Shown here: positions 61,666-64,000 of the stretch, piece after piece
Layout of the letters: each line of letters starts with the position of its first letter
Numbering within the stretch: the stretch's first letter is position 1
From: Actinomadura litoris
Lineage (GTDB): Bacteria > Actinomycetota > Actinomycetes > Streptosporangiales > Streptosporangiaceae
Assembly: GCF_009733595.1 (NCBI RefSeq)
Contig: NZ_WOFH01000007.1
Span: 248,001-312,000 of the forward strand
Direction of reading: 5' to 3'
DNA length: 64,000 nt
The notes under the pieces: generated by a model
The model's input: the letters and a program-made list of their open reading frames with translations, nothing else
What the model was told of the DNA's origin: nothing
Databases searched by the model: none
Made by a program: the position numbers and the translations under genes

Positions 61666-64000
<2,335 letters not shown>

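Overview
The window is about 64 kb of very GC-rich DNA from an actinobacterium. Lsr2 proteins, a DUF5753 regulator, a DUF574 methyltransferase, DUF5999, a putative F420-type LLM oxidoreductase, an LPFR small protein, frequent GTG starts and densely packed, often overlapping genes all point there. The gene set resembles Actinomadura and its relatives (Thermomonosporaceae/Streptosporangiales), but that placement is an impression. No rRNA, CRISPR array, integrase, transposase or replication origin was seen. The DNA looks chromosomal, with core genes interleaved with accessory ones.

Layout. 0-5 kb: a MarR tail, a cytokinin-dehydrogenase-like FAD oxidase carrying an in-frame tandem-repeat insert, a YbaK-type deacylase, and a DedA / histidine kinase / response regulator operon. 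5-11.3 kb: two small membrane proteins sharing an acidic motif (one with a PHD-finger-like zinc site), a DUF5999 protein, a molybdopterin oxidoreductase, and a PH / coiled-coil / DUF4041 / GIY-YIG protein. 11-17 kb: hydrolase, DUF5753 regulator, repeat protein, DUF574 methyltransferase, an MFS remnant and an acyl-CoA dehydrogenase. 16.9-18.5 kb: tRNA-Gln, tRNA-Lys and tRNA-Gly, an LPFR small protein and a PrmC-like methyltransferase. 18.7-26 kb: an oxygenase, a pentapeptide protein, a PrsW protease, and two LysR-transporter pairs with clear operator palindromes. 26-34.5 kb: tail-to-tail stand-alone qcrB and ctaD, an MFS exporter, a large-subunit catalase and tandem lsr2 genes. 34.6-46.8 kb: a CASTOR/POLLUX-like channel, a 60-bp minisatellite, an EamA transporter, a coupled monooxygenase/MBL pair, paired CNNM transporters, an HTH-ClpN pair and a GlcD-type oxidase. 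47-51.8 kb: LLM oxidoreductase, nitrilase-family amidase and a DUF3516 helicase. 51.9-56.1 kb: one 1388-residue HTH / Hsp90-type ATPase / multi-repeat protein. 56-64 kb: gnd, beta-phosphoglucomutase and GH65, soxR with its box, and a Clp ATPase running off the right edge.

How genes work together. Several pairs are joined by overlaps that suggest translational coupling: HK-RR, the two CNNM genes, the 20377/20967 pair and the MBL-monooxygenase pair. The GH65 and HAD genes form a classical disaccharide phosphorylase plus phosphoglucomutase pair, divergent from gnd. The most novel candidates are the HTH-Hsp90-repeat protein, whose 3' half has visibly lower GC than its surroundings; the membrane-anchored PHD-like finger protein with its motif-sharing neighbours; and the PH-DUF4041-nuclease fusion. 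All assignments come from reading the sequence; no database search was run.
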